Origin: Rhizobium oryzicola
GTDB lineage: Bacteria > Pseudomonadota > Alphaproteobacteria > Rhizobiales > Rhizobiaceae
Assembly (NCBI RefSeq): GCF_030504645.1
Contig: NZ_JAUKWQ010000008.1
Location: 62,001 to 126,000, forward strand
Reading direction: 5' to 3'
DNA: 64,000 bases
The notes beneath the pieces were generated by a model that searched no databases, was not told the DNA's origin, and saw only the letters and a list, made by a program, of their open reading frames with translations. Positions 28,921-36,626 of this stretch are shown in pieces. Position numbers and translations under genes: made by a program. Position 1 is the first letter of the stretch. Each line of letters opens with the position of its first letter.

Positions 28921-29118
28921 ATGCGCACCCTTATCGCCGCAACCATGATGGCGCTGCTTGCCAGCATCACGATCTCAGAAGCCGCGAGCCCCAAGAAAGC
29001 TCCTGCGAACAACCAGCAGCAGACAACCAGCACATCCGCGCCGCCACCGGCTGGCCAGCAAGGCCCCGCTCCAAAGCAGTCCAAACAGCCGCATCACCGC
29101 AACAAGTTCACGGGCTGA
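28921..29118 (+). CDS. Small secreted Pro/Gln-rich protein
   Basis: Protein of 65 residues with signal peptide MRTLIAATMMALLASITISEA. The mature part of about 43 residues is low in complexity (Asn/Gln, Pro, Lys) and ends PHHRNKFTG; it is probably disordered. AAAGGAAACACCC precedes the ATG. The function is unknown. Confidence 0.72.
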   Translation: MRTLIAATMMALLASITISEAASPKKAPANNQQQTTSTSAPPPAGQQGPAPKQSKQPHHRNKFTG

Positions 29119-29307
29119 TCTCGCAACTCAGCGAGGCAGAGGAATGGCCTGCAACGCGCCAAGCCCTTCCTCAGCCTCCTGGTTTGTGGTGGCGGAGTAG
29201 GACGGACACTCCTCTCGCGAGCCGCGCATAGCTCACGGCGCTTGCCGAAGCAGCGCGGAATCTGCTTAGCCATCAGCATGGGTTCATAGGGATGCTGGAG
29301 GCACGCA

Positions 29308-29676
29308 ATGAGGATCGCAACCGTTATGAGGGCCGGCCTGATCGCCGTCTTGTCGTTCGCCCCGGCCTTGGCCGCCGAAAACCGTTGCGGGTGGGTCCAA
29401 AACCCAACACCCGGAAACTACTGGCTTGATGATCGTGAAGGTTCCTGGACGATCATGACCCAAGGGTCGGATGTCGAACCCAAAGGCGTCGACAAGATGC
29501 CGGACTTTTCCGCCGGCGAATTCGTCAAAACCAACGGCTATTATGGCTATGCCTGCACATGCATGTCTGTCGAGACCGACAAGCGCGCACGCAGGATCAC
29601 CGAGATCATCTCTGTAAAGCAGTTGCCGCTGGCCAAGTGCAAGGGTGACAAGTCGCTGCCGAAGCCCCAGGGGTGA
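29308..29676 (+). CDS. DUF4087-like secreted protein
   Basis: Protein of 122 residues with signal peptide ending APALA. The mature part starts ENRCGWVQNPTPGNYWLDD, followed by SWTIMTQG, YYGYACTCMSV, and ends CKGDKSLPKPQG. This pattern (RCGW-x-x-NPTPGN ... GY-x-C-x-C) is that of DUF4087 proteins. Four Cys suggest disulfides in the periplasm. GGAGG lies 6 nt before the ATG. Function unknown. It converges on the HxlR gene with 3 nt between the stops. Confidence 0.8.
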   Translation: MRIATVMRAGLIAVLSFAPALAAENRCGWVQNPTPGNYWLDDREGSWTIMTQGSDVEPKGVDKMPDFSAGEFVKTNGYYGYACTCMSVETDKRARRITEIISVKQLPLAKCKGDKSLPKPQG

Positions 29677-29679
29677 GGC

Positions 29680-30084
29680 TCAGGCAGAGGTTTCGGCCTC
29701 ATCAAAGGCTTGTCTTGCCTCCAGCACAGATGCGTGGTTTTGCACCGACCATTCGATGACAAGATAAAGACGCGAAAACAACGAATGGCCGAGGGGCGTC
29801 ATGCTGTATTCGACGCTCGGCGGCTTGGTGGGAAAAACCGTGCGGTTCACATATCCGTCGCGTTGCAGATCCCGCAGCGTCTGGGTTAGCATGCGCTGGG
29901 AGATGTCCGGCACCAGGCGTCGCAACTCGCCGAAGCGATACGGCCTTTCAGACAGCGCGTGCAGCAGCAGTGTCGACCATTTGCCCGAGATCGGCGCCAT
30001 GACGGAGCGCACCGGACAGTTGTCCTGGTCCCATTCGCTACTTTGGTCAACTTTGAGAAAATCGATAGGCGCCCGCTGGTCCAT
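29680..30084 (-). CDS. HxlR/DUF24 family redox-type regulator
   Basis: Winged-helix regulator of 134 residues. The N-terminal [32 protein letters not shown] is the HxlR signature, with Cys23 at the place of the redox Cys found in YodB and QorR. Recognition helix: [21 protein letters not shown]. The ATG at 30084 follows AAGGG; an in-frame ATG 20 codons upstream lacks a site. It is divergent from the quinone-oxidoreductase-like gene at 30215, which is the classical arrangement for a thiol/quinone-responsive repressor and its target. Confidence 0.9.
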   Translation of the reverse strand: MDQRAPIDFLKVDQSSEWDQDNCPVRSVMAPISGKWSTLLLHALSERPYRFGELRRLVPDISQRMLTQTLRDLQRDGYVNRTVFPTKPPSVEYSMTPLGHSLFSRLYLVIEWSVQNHASVLEARQAFDEAETSA

Positions 30085-30126
30085 GATAGTTCCCTTTAGG
30101 TAACGATCTGGCGGGAAAGTGCCTTC

Positions 30127-30176
30127 TTTACAGATGGCAGTCAATCTCTATTTAAGAGCAACTCTCAAAAAGAGAG
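30127..30176 (+). promoter_or_regulatory. Candidate promoter and operator of the QorB-like gene
   Basis: TTTACA (30127-30132) lies 16 nt from TATTTA (30149-30154), followed by CTCTC-AAAAA-GAGAG (30162-30176), an inverted repeat near the likely transcription start where an HxlR dimer could bind. All inferred from sequence shape. Confidence 0.35.
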
Positions 30177-30214
30177 CGCATCTGTTCGAACCCTATCAAA
30201 AAGGACCCATTCGC

Positions 30215-31096
30215 ATGACGAAGCTTCTTGTCACCGGCGCATCCGGCCAGTTGGGCAAGGCCATTATTGGCCACTTGCTGAAGGATGGCAAGGTCGCAGC
30301 ATCCGATCTCATTGCCGCAAGCCGGGACACGGCGAAGCTGGCGGCGTTCGAAGCGCAAGGCATCGAAACGCGCAAGGCCGATTTTGATGATCCTTCGGGC
30401 CTCGAAGCAGCCTTCACCGGCGTCGATCGCGTTCTAATCATTTCGACGGACACGCTGGCGGTGCCGGGCCTGCGCCTTAAGCAGCACACCGCTGCAGTGG
30501 CAGCAGCGGCCAAGGCGGGCGTCAAGCACGTTCTCTACACATCCATGCCGAACCCAGACAAGTCTGTGGTCAGCTTTGCGCCCGACCATCTGGGAACTGA
30601 ACAGGCCATCAAGGCCAGCGGCCTCGCCTACACCATCATTCGCAATTCCTGGTACTTCGATAACTACCTGGGCAGCATGCCGCATAACCTCGCCGTCGGA
30701 ACCTGGTACACGGCGATGGGCGAAGGTCGCGTTGCAAACATCTCGCGTGAAGACTGTGCCGCTGCCGCAGCAGCCGCGCTCGCCAACCCGCCCGCCGGCA
30801 ACACCATCCTCACCTTGACGGGAGCCGAATCCCTGAATGCGGATCAGATCGCGGACGCCATTTCCAAGGCAGCCGGCAAGCCGCTCGCGGTGACAAAGGT
30901 CAATGATGAACAGCTGGCAGCTGGCGCTCGTGGCGCTGGGCTTCCAGATTTCGTGGTCGATCTCGTCGTTTCTTCGGATGCCAATGTCCGCGCTGGCAAT
31001 TTCGATCTCGTAACCGATGATTTCGAGAAGCTGACGGGTCGCAAGCCGCAGTCGCTGGCAGACTTTTTCCAGCAGCATAAGGCAGCACTTGGCTGA
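30215..31096 (+). CDS. NmrA/QorB-like NAD(P)H quinone oxidoreductase
   Basis: Protein of 293 residues, an atypical short-chain dehydrogenase. Nucleotide-binding motif: LLVTGASGQLGKAII. Further features: ADFDDPSGLEAAFTGVDRVL, KHVLYTSMPNPD, and YTIIRNSWYFDNYLGSMP, which aligns with the RNGWYSENY motif of E. coli QorB. It lacks a canonical Tyr-x-x-x-Lys. Quinone reduction is therefore the best guess. AAAAGG precedes the ATG at 30215; the frame is open upstream without a site. Probably repressed by the divergent HxlR protein. Confidence 0.85.
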   Translation: MTKLLVTGASGQLGKAIIGHLLKDGKVAASDLIAASRDTAKLAAFEAQGIETRKADFDDPSGLEAAFTGVDRVLIISTDTLAVPGLRLKQHTAAVAAAAKAGVKHVLYTSMPNPDKSVVSFAPDHLGTEQAIKASGLAYTIIRNSWYFDNYLGSMPHNLAVGTWYTAMGEGRVANISREDCAAAAAAALANPPAGNTILTLTGAESLNADQIADAISKAAGKPLAVTKVNDEQLAAGARGAGLPDFVVDLVVSSDANVRAGNFDLVTDDFEKLTGRKPQSLADFFQQHKAALG

Positions 31097-31143
31097 GCTT
31101 GCAGTGCCGGTGACGCACGTCAATGCGTCGCCGGCAATTTTAT

Positions 31144-31176
31144 TTGACTAAGTCAACTAATTATTGGACAAAGTCC
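31144..31176. promoter_or_regulatory. Twin palindromic operators of MarR-GNAT fusion 2
   Basis: TTGACTAAGTCAA (31144-31156) and GGACAAAGTCC (31166-31176) are two related palindromes with the centres 21 bp apart, i.e. two helical turns. They precede AGGAGG and the ATG at 31193. They are likely binding sites for two MarR dimers. Inferred. Confidence 0.6.
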
Positions 31177-31192
31177 TCCACAGGAGGATTTC

Positions 31193-32107
31193 ATGTCTGA
31201 CGTCATCGATACGGTCCGAAGCTTCAATCGGTTCTACACAGACCGTCTAGGGTTGCTTTCTCAAGCCTATCTTCAGTCTCCATACTCGCTCACGGAAGCC
31301 CGGGTGATTTATGAGATCGGCTCTCGTGCGACCGTGACCGCCGCGGACCTGACGCGCGATTTGCATATCGATCCCGCCTATCTCAGCCGCATCCTCAGGC
31401 GCTTTCGCTCGCAGAACCTTGTGCATACAGAACAGGACAAGAATGACAGGCGCAGCCTGAACCTGTTCCTGACGGAAACGGGAAGAGGGGAATGGGAGAC
31501 ACTGCGCGATCAGTCTCGCCAGCAGGTGGCACAGTCTCTGATCCCACTTGGCGTGGATGGTGAACAGGCGCTGGTGACCGCCATGCGCACCGTTCAGGAT
31601 CTGCTGCGGGGTGGAGACAAGGTCAAAAGCCCCGTTGTCCTGCGCTCCCATCGTCCCGGCGACATGGGTTGGGTCATAGAGGCGCAGACCCGCTTCTACA
31701 CGACGGCCTTCGGCTGGAATGACCGGTTCGAGGCACTGGCGGCCGAGGTGGCGGGGCAATTCCTGAAAAACTTTAACCCCGCCATGGAACGGGGATGGAT
31801 TGCCGAACGCGCCGGCCAAAGGCTGGGCTCGATCTTTATCGCCAATGGGGGCGCGGGCACCGCCAAACTGCGATTGCTCTATGTCGAAGAGGCCGCACGC
31901 GGATTGGGGCTCGGCAAACTGCTCGTCAGTGAAGCCATTCAGTTCGCCCGTCAATGCGGCTATCGACAGGTCAGCCTCTGGACCAACGACAATCTGGATG
32001 CGGCGCGTGCCATCTACAGGTCAGCGGGTTTCCGCCTTGTGTCTGAGGAACGCCACACGATGTTCGGCCCGGAACTCAAAGGCCAGACCTGGGTGCTTGA
32101 TCTATAG
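31193..32107 (+). CDS. MarR-GNAT fusion protein 2
   Basis: Protein of 304 residues. Residues about 5-140 are a MarR domain: LTEARVIYEIGSRATVTAADLTRDL, then HIDPAYLSRILRRFRSQNLV as recognition helix and DKNDRRS in the wing. Residues about 150-304 are a GNAT acetyltransferase: LRLLYVEEAARGLGLGKLLV carries the acetyl-CoA loop and LWTNDNLDAARAIYRSAGFR the last helix. Such bifunctional MarR-GNAT proteins are known in alphaproteobacteria; the acceptor substrate is unknown. AGGAGG lies 7 nt before the start. It is shorter than fusion 1 at 24978 because it lacks the middle segment. Confidence 0.92.
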   Translation: MSDVIDTVRSFNRFYTDRLGLLSQAYLQSPYSLTEARVIYEIGSRATVTAADLTRDLHIDPAYLSRILRRFRSQNLVHTEQDKNDRRSLNLFLTETGRGEWETLRDQSRQQVAQSLIPLGVDGEQALVTAMRTVQDLLRGGDKVKSPVVLRSHRPGDMGWVIEAQTRFYTTAFGWNDRFEALAAEVAGQFLKNFNPAMERGWIAERAGQRLGSIFIANGGAGTAKLRLLYVEEAARGLGLGKLLVSEAIQFARQCGYRQVSLWTNDNLDAARAIYRSAGFRLVSEERHTMFGPELKGQTWVLDL

Positions 32108-32113
32108 AGCCCA

Positions 32114-32866
32114 TCAAAGAGCCTCCCCGCACGCTCGGCGGAAACGGCGCACGGTTTCCGCCATACCGAATTCCAGCGCATCCGCCGTCAGGCCGTGACC
32201 GATGGAGACTTCCGCAAGATAGGGAATGCGTTTCACAAGCGCTGGAAGGTTGGCGACCGTCAGGTCATGACCGGCATTGACGCCAAGTCCTTCGGCCTTC
32301 GCCGCATCGGCAGTGCGGCCCAGCAGTTCCATCTGTTCCCTGCCCTTGGCCGGATCATCAAAGCATCCACCATAGGGGCCAGTGTAAAGCTCGATGCGAT
32401 CAGCACCGGTTGCCTTGGCAAGCTTTACCGCATCCTCATCGCCATCACCATCGGCGAACAACGAAACGCGCATGCCTTTGGCTTTGAGGCGCGCGACGAT
32501 CGGCTTCAGCATTTCTCCCTGGGTGCGGAAATTGAACCCGTGATCGGATGTCGCCTGCGTCGGATCGTCAGGCACCAGGGTCACCTGCTCAGGTTCGGTC
32601 CGCTCGCAGAGCAGCAGAAAGTCTTCCGACGGATACCCCTCGATGTTGAACTCGGTCTGCGGAAATTCGTCATCGATGAGCGCGCGCAGAACCGGCAGAT
32701 CCGAGAAACGGATGTGGCGCTGGTCCGGGCGCGGATGCACGGTCAGGCCATAGGCACCGGCCTGCAGCGCCACGCGTCCAAGATGGGCAACGCTCGGCCA
32801 GGGCAGATCCCGACGATTACGAAGCATTGCGACGGCGTTGAGGTTGACGGAAAGCTTGGCGGGCAT
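32114..32866 (-). CDS. pdxJ: Pyridoxine 5'-phosphate synthase
   Basis: TIM-barrel enzyme of 250 residues that condenses 1-deoxyxylulose 5-phosphate with 3-amino-2-oxopropyl phosphate. Landmarks: the start [77 protein letters not shown] and [11 protein letters not shown]. The start at 32866 matches the family N-terminus and has AGGA upstream. It converges with the MarR-GNAT gene (6 nt between stops) and appears monocistronic. Confidence 0.96.
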   Translation of the reverse strand: MPAKLSVNLNAVAMLRNRRDLPWPSVAHLGRVALQAGAYGLTVHPRPDQRHIRFSDLPVLRALIDDEFPQTEFNIEGYPSEDFLLLCERTEPEQVTLVPDDPTQATSDHGFNFRTQGEMLKPIVARLKAKGMRVSLFADGDGDEDAVKLAKATGADRIELYTGPYGGCFDDPAKGREQMELLGRTADAAKAEGLGVNAGHDLTVANLPALVKRIPYLAEVSIGHGLTADALEFGMAETVRRFRRACGEAL

Positions 32867-33094
32867 GGCAGGATTCCTGTTTTGGCGGCAACTGTGTAGA
32901 TCAATCCATGACCGCACAGCAACCACGCCCTTCGTTCAAGACCCAAAAAACGCAGTCAGCACTCCTATTTCTTGTAATAAGGTAATTATAATTCAACCTT
33001 TCGTTAAACCTGTTAAAATGTCGCATAGATAAGCCGAAAACGGCAGCCGGGAGGAATGCGAGAGGGCCGGTCACGGCCAGCCAAGGGGGTTTAA

Positions 33095-33781
33095 ATGCAG
33101 CAGAACCTATTCGATGCTCAGCCGAGCAGCGGCGAAGGCCGGCAACAGATTTTGGGCTTCATGCCCCAGATTGCAGCAGTGGCCAAACTGCCGGCTGCTC
33201 CACTTGCCATTGCGGACATGGCGGAAGCCTTCGGCGTGACGCATCGCACCCTCCACTTCTATGAGGAGAAGGGACTACTCGCTCCGGAACGGCTTGGGAG
33301 CATGCGGGTCTACAACGCGCAAAGCATCCAGCGCATGGCCGTGATCAATGCCTGCCGGGAAGTGGGCGTGCCGCTTTCCAGCATTCAGGAACTGATGACG
33401 GCGCTGGAAACGGCCGGCAGTCAGGAGGAGGCTGATCTGCATTTCCGTACCCTTCTGGACACGCGACGCCGTGAACTCACGTCTGACGTTTCAACCCTCC
33501 ATCGCCAAATCCAGCAGATCAGGACCTTGATCATCGACATCGGCAATCAACCACAGGAAACACAACGCGTCGAAGCTCGTCGCCCCGACATTTCCGATAT
33601 GGAGCGCAAGTGTCTGGCTCTGATGGTGGAGGGTTACAAAGGCCGGGAACTGGCCACAGCTCTCGAGATTACCGAAGCTGAACTCGAGGATCTCGAAGAC
33701 GGGCTGATGGTCAAGCTGGAGGCTGCCAATCGTTCACAGGCTGCGGCAAAGGCAGTTATCCTCGGCATTCTCCCGCACTAG
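33095..33781 (+). CDS. MerR-type regulator with LuxR-like C-terminal domain
   Basis: Protein of 228 residues. Residues about 36-105 are a MerR-type winged helix (LAIADMAEAFGVTHRTLHFYEEKGLLAP, RVYNAQSIQRMAVI). A helical linker with a predicted coil follows (LDTRRRELTSDVSTLHRQIQQIR). The last 65 residues resemble a GerE/LuxR helix-turn-helix: DISDMERKCLALMVEGYKGR, then ELATALEITEAELEDLEDGL and KLEAANRSQAAAKAV. The final ANRSQAAAKAV matches the typical NR-x-Q-A ending. No Cys cluster, so metal sensing is unlikely. GGGGG precedes the ATG. The long upstream region (228 nt) has AT-rich patches. Confidence 0.85.
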   Translation: MQQNLFDAQPSSGEGRQQILGFMPQIAAVAKLPAAPLAIADMAEAFGVTHRTLHFYEEKGLLAPERLGSMRVYNAQSIQRMAVINACREVGVPLSSIQELMTALETAGSQEEADLHFRTLLDTRRRELTSDVSTLHRQIQQIRTLIIDIGNQPQETQRVEARRPDISDMERKCLALMVEGYKGRELATALEITEAELEDLEDGLMVKLEAANRSQAAAKAVILGILPH

Positions 33782-33858
33782 AAAATATCATTACGCGACA
33801 AGAGACATCTGTGCGTATAACTTTAATTGCTAAATTGTAACGTGACCCGCCTTAGATG

Positions 33859-33900
33859 CCGCATTACTGGTTGAAGGAGATTCTCTAGAACCAGATGCGG
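33859..33900 (+). promoter_or_regulatory. Leader hairpin carrying a ribosome-binding-like site in its loop
   Basis: CCGCAT (33859-33864) and CTGGTT (33867-33872) pair with AACCAG (33889-33894) and ATGCGG (33895-33900). The loop contains AAGGAGA. The DUF4405 gene starts 7 nt after the stem, where no ordinary Shine-Dalgarno is visible. A structure-dependent translation start is possible. Confidence 0.4.
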
Positions 33901-33907
33901 TCACATC

Positions 33908-34417
33908 ATGCCAGCTTTACTCTCTCGTTACGCAACCCCATTCATAACGGGGCTGTTTCTCGTATCTCTTCTTTCCGGCGTGGCGATCTTCTTCCATTGG
34001 GGGCCTGGCGCGTTCCACGGCATCCATGAATGGCTGAGCATGGTGCTGATCCTGCCTTTCGTCCTGCATCTTTGGAAAAACTGGCGTCCGCTGTCCGCCT
34101 ATATGAAGCGCCCGCCCATGGCTATTGCGCTGGTGGTTTCCGTTCTGGCATCGCTGGCTTTCTTCATTCCCTCAGGCTCGCCGGACGGTGGACAAAGAGC
34201 CGGCAATCCACAGGCCGTCTTCCAGCTTCTGAGCAATGCCAAGATCGCACAGGTCTCGGCCATTATCGGCAGGACGGAAGCCGATCTGGTTGCCGAACTG
34301 CAGAAGGCTGGCTTTGCCTCGGCGGCACCGGACATGACATTGAGCGCCATCGCCAGTGCATCGGGCAAAAGCGACCGCGAGCTGATCGGCAAGGTGGCAT
34401 CGCTGCGCCCACGCTGA
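33908..34417 (+). CDS. DUF4405-type membrane protein
   Basis: Protein of 169 residues. Hydrophobic segments lie near 10-30 (FITGLFLVSLLSGVAIFFHW), 42-58 (WLSMVLILPFVLHLW) and 72-90 (AIALVVSVLASLAFFI). His residues on helices 1-2 (FFHWGPGAFHGIHEWL, FVLHLWKNW) are placed as in the cytochrome-b-like DUF4405 fold, suggesting haem. The soluble C-terminal about 75 residues contain two similar helical segments. AGGAGA sits in the hairpin loop upstream. Function unknown. Confidence 0.8.
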   Translation: MPALLSRYATPFITGLFLVSLLSGVAIFFHWGPGAFHGIHEWLSMVLILPFVLHLWKNWRPLSAYMKRPPMAIALVVSVLASLAFFIPSGSPDGGQRAGNPQAVFQLLSNAKIAQVSAIIGRTEADLVAELQKAGFASAAPDMTLSAIASASGKSDRELIGKVASLRPR

Positions 34418-34424
34418 ACAAGAG

Positions 34425-35549
34425 TCAGCGAACGATCGTCAGCGTTTCGGCCGCACGCGTGATGGCCGTATAAAGCCAGCGCTCGCGCGTGTCGCGGAAG
34501 GCCCAGCTCTCATCGAACAGAACGACATTGTTCCACTGCGAACCTTGCGCCTTGTGGACGGTCAGCGCATAGCCGAAATCGAACTCGTCATAACGCTTGC
34601 GTGTCGTCCAGGGGATTTCCCCCTCTTCCTCGAAGGCCTGCTTCAACAGCTTGATTTTCGCTGCACCCCGATCCATGTCGTCGTCTTCGGGCCTGATCAT
34701 CAGGTTGATGCCGGGCTTCACTGTCTCGCGCGATGAGCTCATGACCTGCCACAGCGAACCATTCAGCAAGCCCTTGGCTGGATCGTTGCGCAGGCAGACC
34801 AGCTTGTCACCGGATTGCGGATAGGGCAGCGAAAAACCCTTCAGCTCCCGCAGGCGCTGGTTATAGCGCCTGCGCGTCTTGTTGGTGCCGACCAGCACCT
34901 GATCCGCTTCCAGCACGATGGTCTGGTTCACCTCGTTGCGGGAGATGACCTGCGCCGTGCCGTAATCGCCATACATGATCTCCTTGCCCTCGCGCACCTG
35001 CATGGCAAGCTTGATGATCGGGTTGTCGCGCGCCTGGCGATGGATTTCCGTCAGCAGGAAATCAGGCTCCTGCTCGGTGAAGAACCCGCCGCCGGAGACT
35101 GGCGGCAGCTGGCCCGGATCGCCCAGCACCAGAATGGGCGTGCCGAAGCTCATCAAATCCTTGCCCAGCTGCTCATCCACCATCGAGCATTCGTCGATGA
35201 CGATCAGCGCCGCCTTGGCGACCGGGCTCTGGCGATTGATGGAAAACATCGGCGCAATCGAGGTCTTGCCGGTTTCCTCGTCCTCAACCGCCTCTTCGCC
35301 GCGGGGGCGATAGATCAGCGAGTGAATGGTCTTGGCATTGGAGGCGCCACGCGACCGCAGAACCTGCGCGGCCTTGCCGGTGAAGGCGGCAAACAGAACA
35401 TCGCCATCCACATGCTCGGCGAAATAGCGGGCAAGCGTCGTCTTACCCGTACCGGCATAGCCGAACAGGCGGAACACGGGCTGCTTGCCTTCCTTCAACC
35501 AGGCGGCAACAGCCTTCAGGGCTTCATCTTGCTGCGGAGCAAATTGCAT
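34425..35549 (-). CDS. RecD-like ATP-dependent DNA helicase
   Basis: SF1B helicase of 374 residues. Motif I: FGYAGTGKTTLARYFAEH; motif II: VIDECSMVDEQL; motif III: ILVLGDPGQLPPV; motif IV/V: GDKLVCLRNDPAKGLLNGS; the C-terminal motif ALTVHKAQGSQW, and RWLYTAITRAAETLTIV. It has the two-domain motor core without the RecD N-terminal domain, so it is a stand-alone helicase of the type found throughout alphaproteobacteria. The N-terminus MQFAPQQDEALKAV is typical. It converges with the DUF4405 gene (7 nt) and is divergent from the ECF operon. Confidence 0.93.
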   Translation of the reverse strand: MQFAPQQDEALKAVAAWLKEGKQPVFRLFGYAGTGKTTLARYFAEHVDGDVLFAAFTGKAAQVLRSRGASNAKTIHSLIYRPRGEEAVEDEETGKTSIAPMFSINRQSPVAKAALIVIDECSMVDEQLGKDLMSFGTPILVLGDPGQLPPVSGGGFFTEQEPDFLLTEIHRQARDNPIIKLAMQVREGKEIMYGDYGTAQVISRNEVNQTIVLEADQVLVGTNKTRRRYNQRLRELKGFSLPYPQSGDKLVCLRNDPAKGLLNGSLWQVMSSSRETVKPGINLMIRPEDDDMDRGAAKIKLLKQAFEEEGEIPWTTRKRYDEFDFGYALTVHKAQGSQWNNVVLFDESWAFRDTRERWLYTAITRAAETLTIVR

Positions 35550-35621
35550 GGGGCGACATGGCAGGATTCTCAGGCCGCAGGCAACCGGAAAAGCCGTTCC
35601 GCAAAAATTTGTGTGTGGGCC

Positions 35622-35650
35622 GGGAATAAACGGGATGGCTGTGGTGTCTC
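35622..35650 (+). promoter_or_regulatory. Candidate ECF-type promoter of the sigma operon
   Basis: GGGAATAAA (35622-35630) resembles ECF -35 boxes, followed after 15 nt by GTCTC (35646-35650). It lies 48 nt upstream of the first gene of the sigma/anti-sigma operon and could be autoregulated. No consensus was checked. Confidence 0.4.
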
Positions 35651-35697
35651 ATGTCGGGCGCGGCATGAGGCCCGCCTGACATCACGGAGGACACCCC

Positions 35698-36081
35698 ATG
35701 ACATTCATCCGCATGACGGCGGCAACGGCCGCATTTCTCGCCTCTGTCACGCTGGCCTTCGCAGCCGGCGCACCGGTCAAGACGGTCGACAGCGCCAAGG
35801 GCAAGGTGCTTGCCGGCGAAAACGGCATGACGCTCTACACCTTCAAGAAGGACACAAAGGGCGTTTCCAATTGCGAAGGCCAATGCCTTGCCAACTGGCC
35901 GCCGCTGAAGGCTTCGGCAGATGCCAAGGATGCGGGCGCCTACACGGTCATCACCCGCAAGGATGGTTCCAAACAATGGGCCAAGGACGGCATGCCGCTC
36001 TACTACTGGGTCAAGGACATGAAGGCGGGCGACATCACCGGCGACGGCGTTGGCGGCAACTGGGATCTGGCCCGCCCCTGA
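35698..36081 (+). CDS. Secreted YxFxxD repeat protein
   Basis: Protein of 127 residues with signal peptide ending TLAFAAG. It contains two copies of Y-x-(F/W/Y)-x-x-D: LYTFKKDTKG and LYYWVKDMKAGD, with CEGQCLANWPPL between. This is the COG4315 family, often beside ECF sigma factors and electron-transfer genes. GGAGG precedes the ATG. First gene of the operon with sigma and anti-sigma; it probably belongs to the envelope-stress regulon, which is inference. Confidence 0.85.
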   Translation: MTFIRMTAATAAFLASVTLAFAAGAPVKTVDSAKGKVLAGENGMTLYTFKKDTKGVSNCEGQCLANWPPLKASADAKDAGAYTVITRKDGSKQWAKDGMPLYYWVKDMKAGDITGDGVGGNWDLARP

Positions 36082-36110
36082 TCATGGCTCTGATCATGGT
36101 ATTGTAGGCT

Positions 36111-36626
36111 ATGAAAACGCCTTCCGAGTCGAGCTTCGAGGGCCAGATCCTGGCCCTCCTTCCAGCGCTTCGCCGCTATGCGCGCAGCCTTGCCCGCTCG
36201 GATGCGGAGGGCGAAGATCTGTTGCAGGACAGTCTTGAGACGGCATTGACTCGTCGTGGCCAATGGCGAGGTCTCAACCTGCGCAGCTGGCTCTTGACGA
36301 TCATGACGCGTCGCTATCGCAATGGGCTTCGCTACCGCACCCGCCACCCGGATACCGACATTGAGGAGGCGCTGAATGTGCCGGCACCGGTTGCAGTCTC
36401 CGACCCCTTGGAGCGGCGGCGCTTGGAGGTGGCGCTGAACAGCCTGCCCGAAGAGCAGCGCGCCGTGCTGATGCTGGTCGTCCTTGAAGGCTGCGCTTAC
36501 GCTGATGTCGCAACCATGCTGGACATTCCTGTCGGAACCGTCATGTCGCGGCTGGCGCGGGCACGGCAGAAAATCAGTGAGAGCATGCAGGCGGAAAACA
36601 TCATTCCGCTGAGGAGACCGAAATGA
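36111..36626 (+). CDS. ECF-type RNA polymerase sigma factor
   Basis: Sigma-70 family protein of 171 residues. Region 2: LLPALRRYARSLARSDAEGEDLLQDSLETAL; region 4: LNSLPEEQRAVLMLVVLEG, then YADVATMLDIPVGTVMSRLARARQ. No extra domains. It overlaps the anti-sigma gene (ATGA at 36623-36626). The ribosome-binding site is weak (tgtaggct). Its regulon is unknown; autoregulation through the element at 35622 is inferred. Confidence 0.93.
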   Translation: MKTPSESSFEGQILALLPALRRYARSLARSDAEGEDLLQDSLETALTRRGQWRGLNLRSWLLTIMTRRYRNGLRYRTRHPDTDIEEALNVPAPVAVSDPLERRRLEVALNSLPEEQRAVLMLVVLEGCAYADVATMLDIPVGTVMSRLARARQKISESMQAENIIPLRRPK

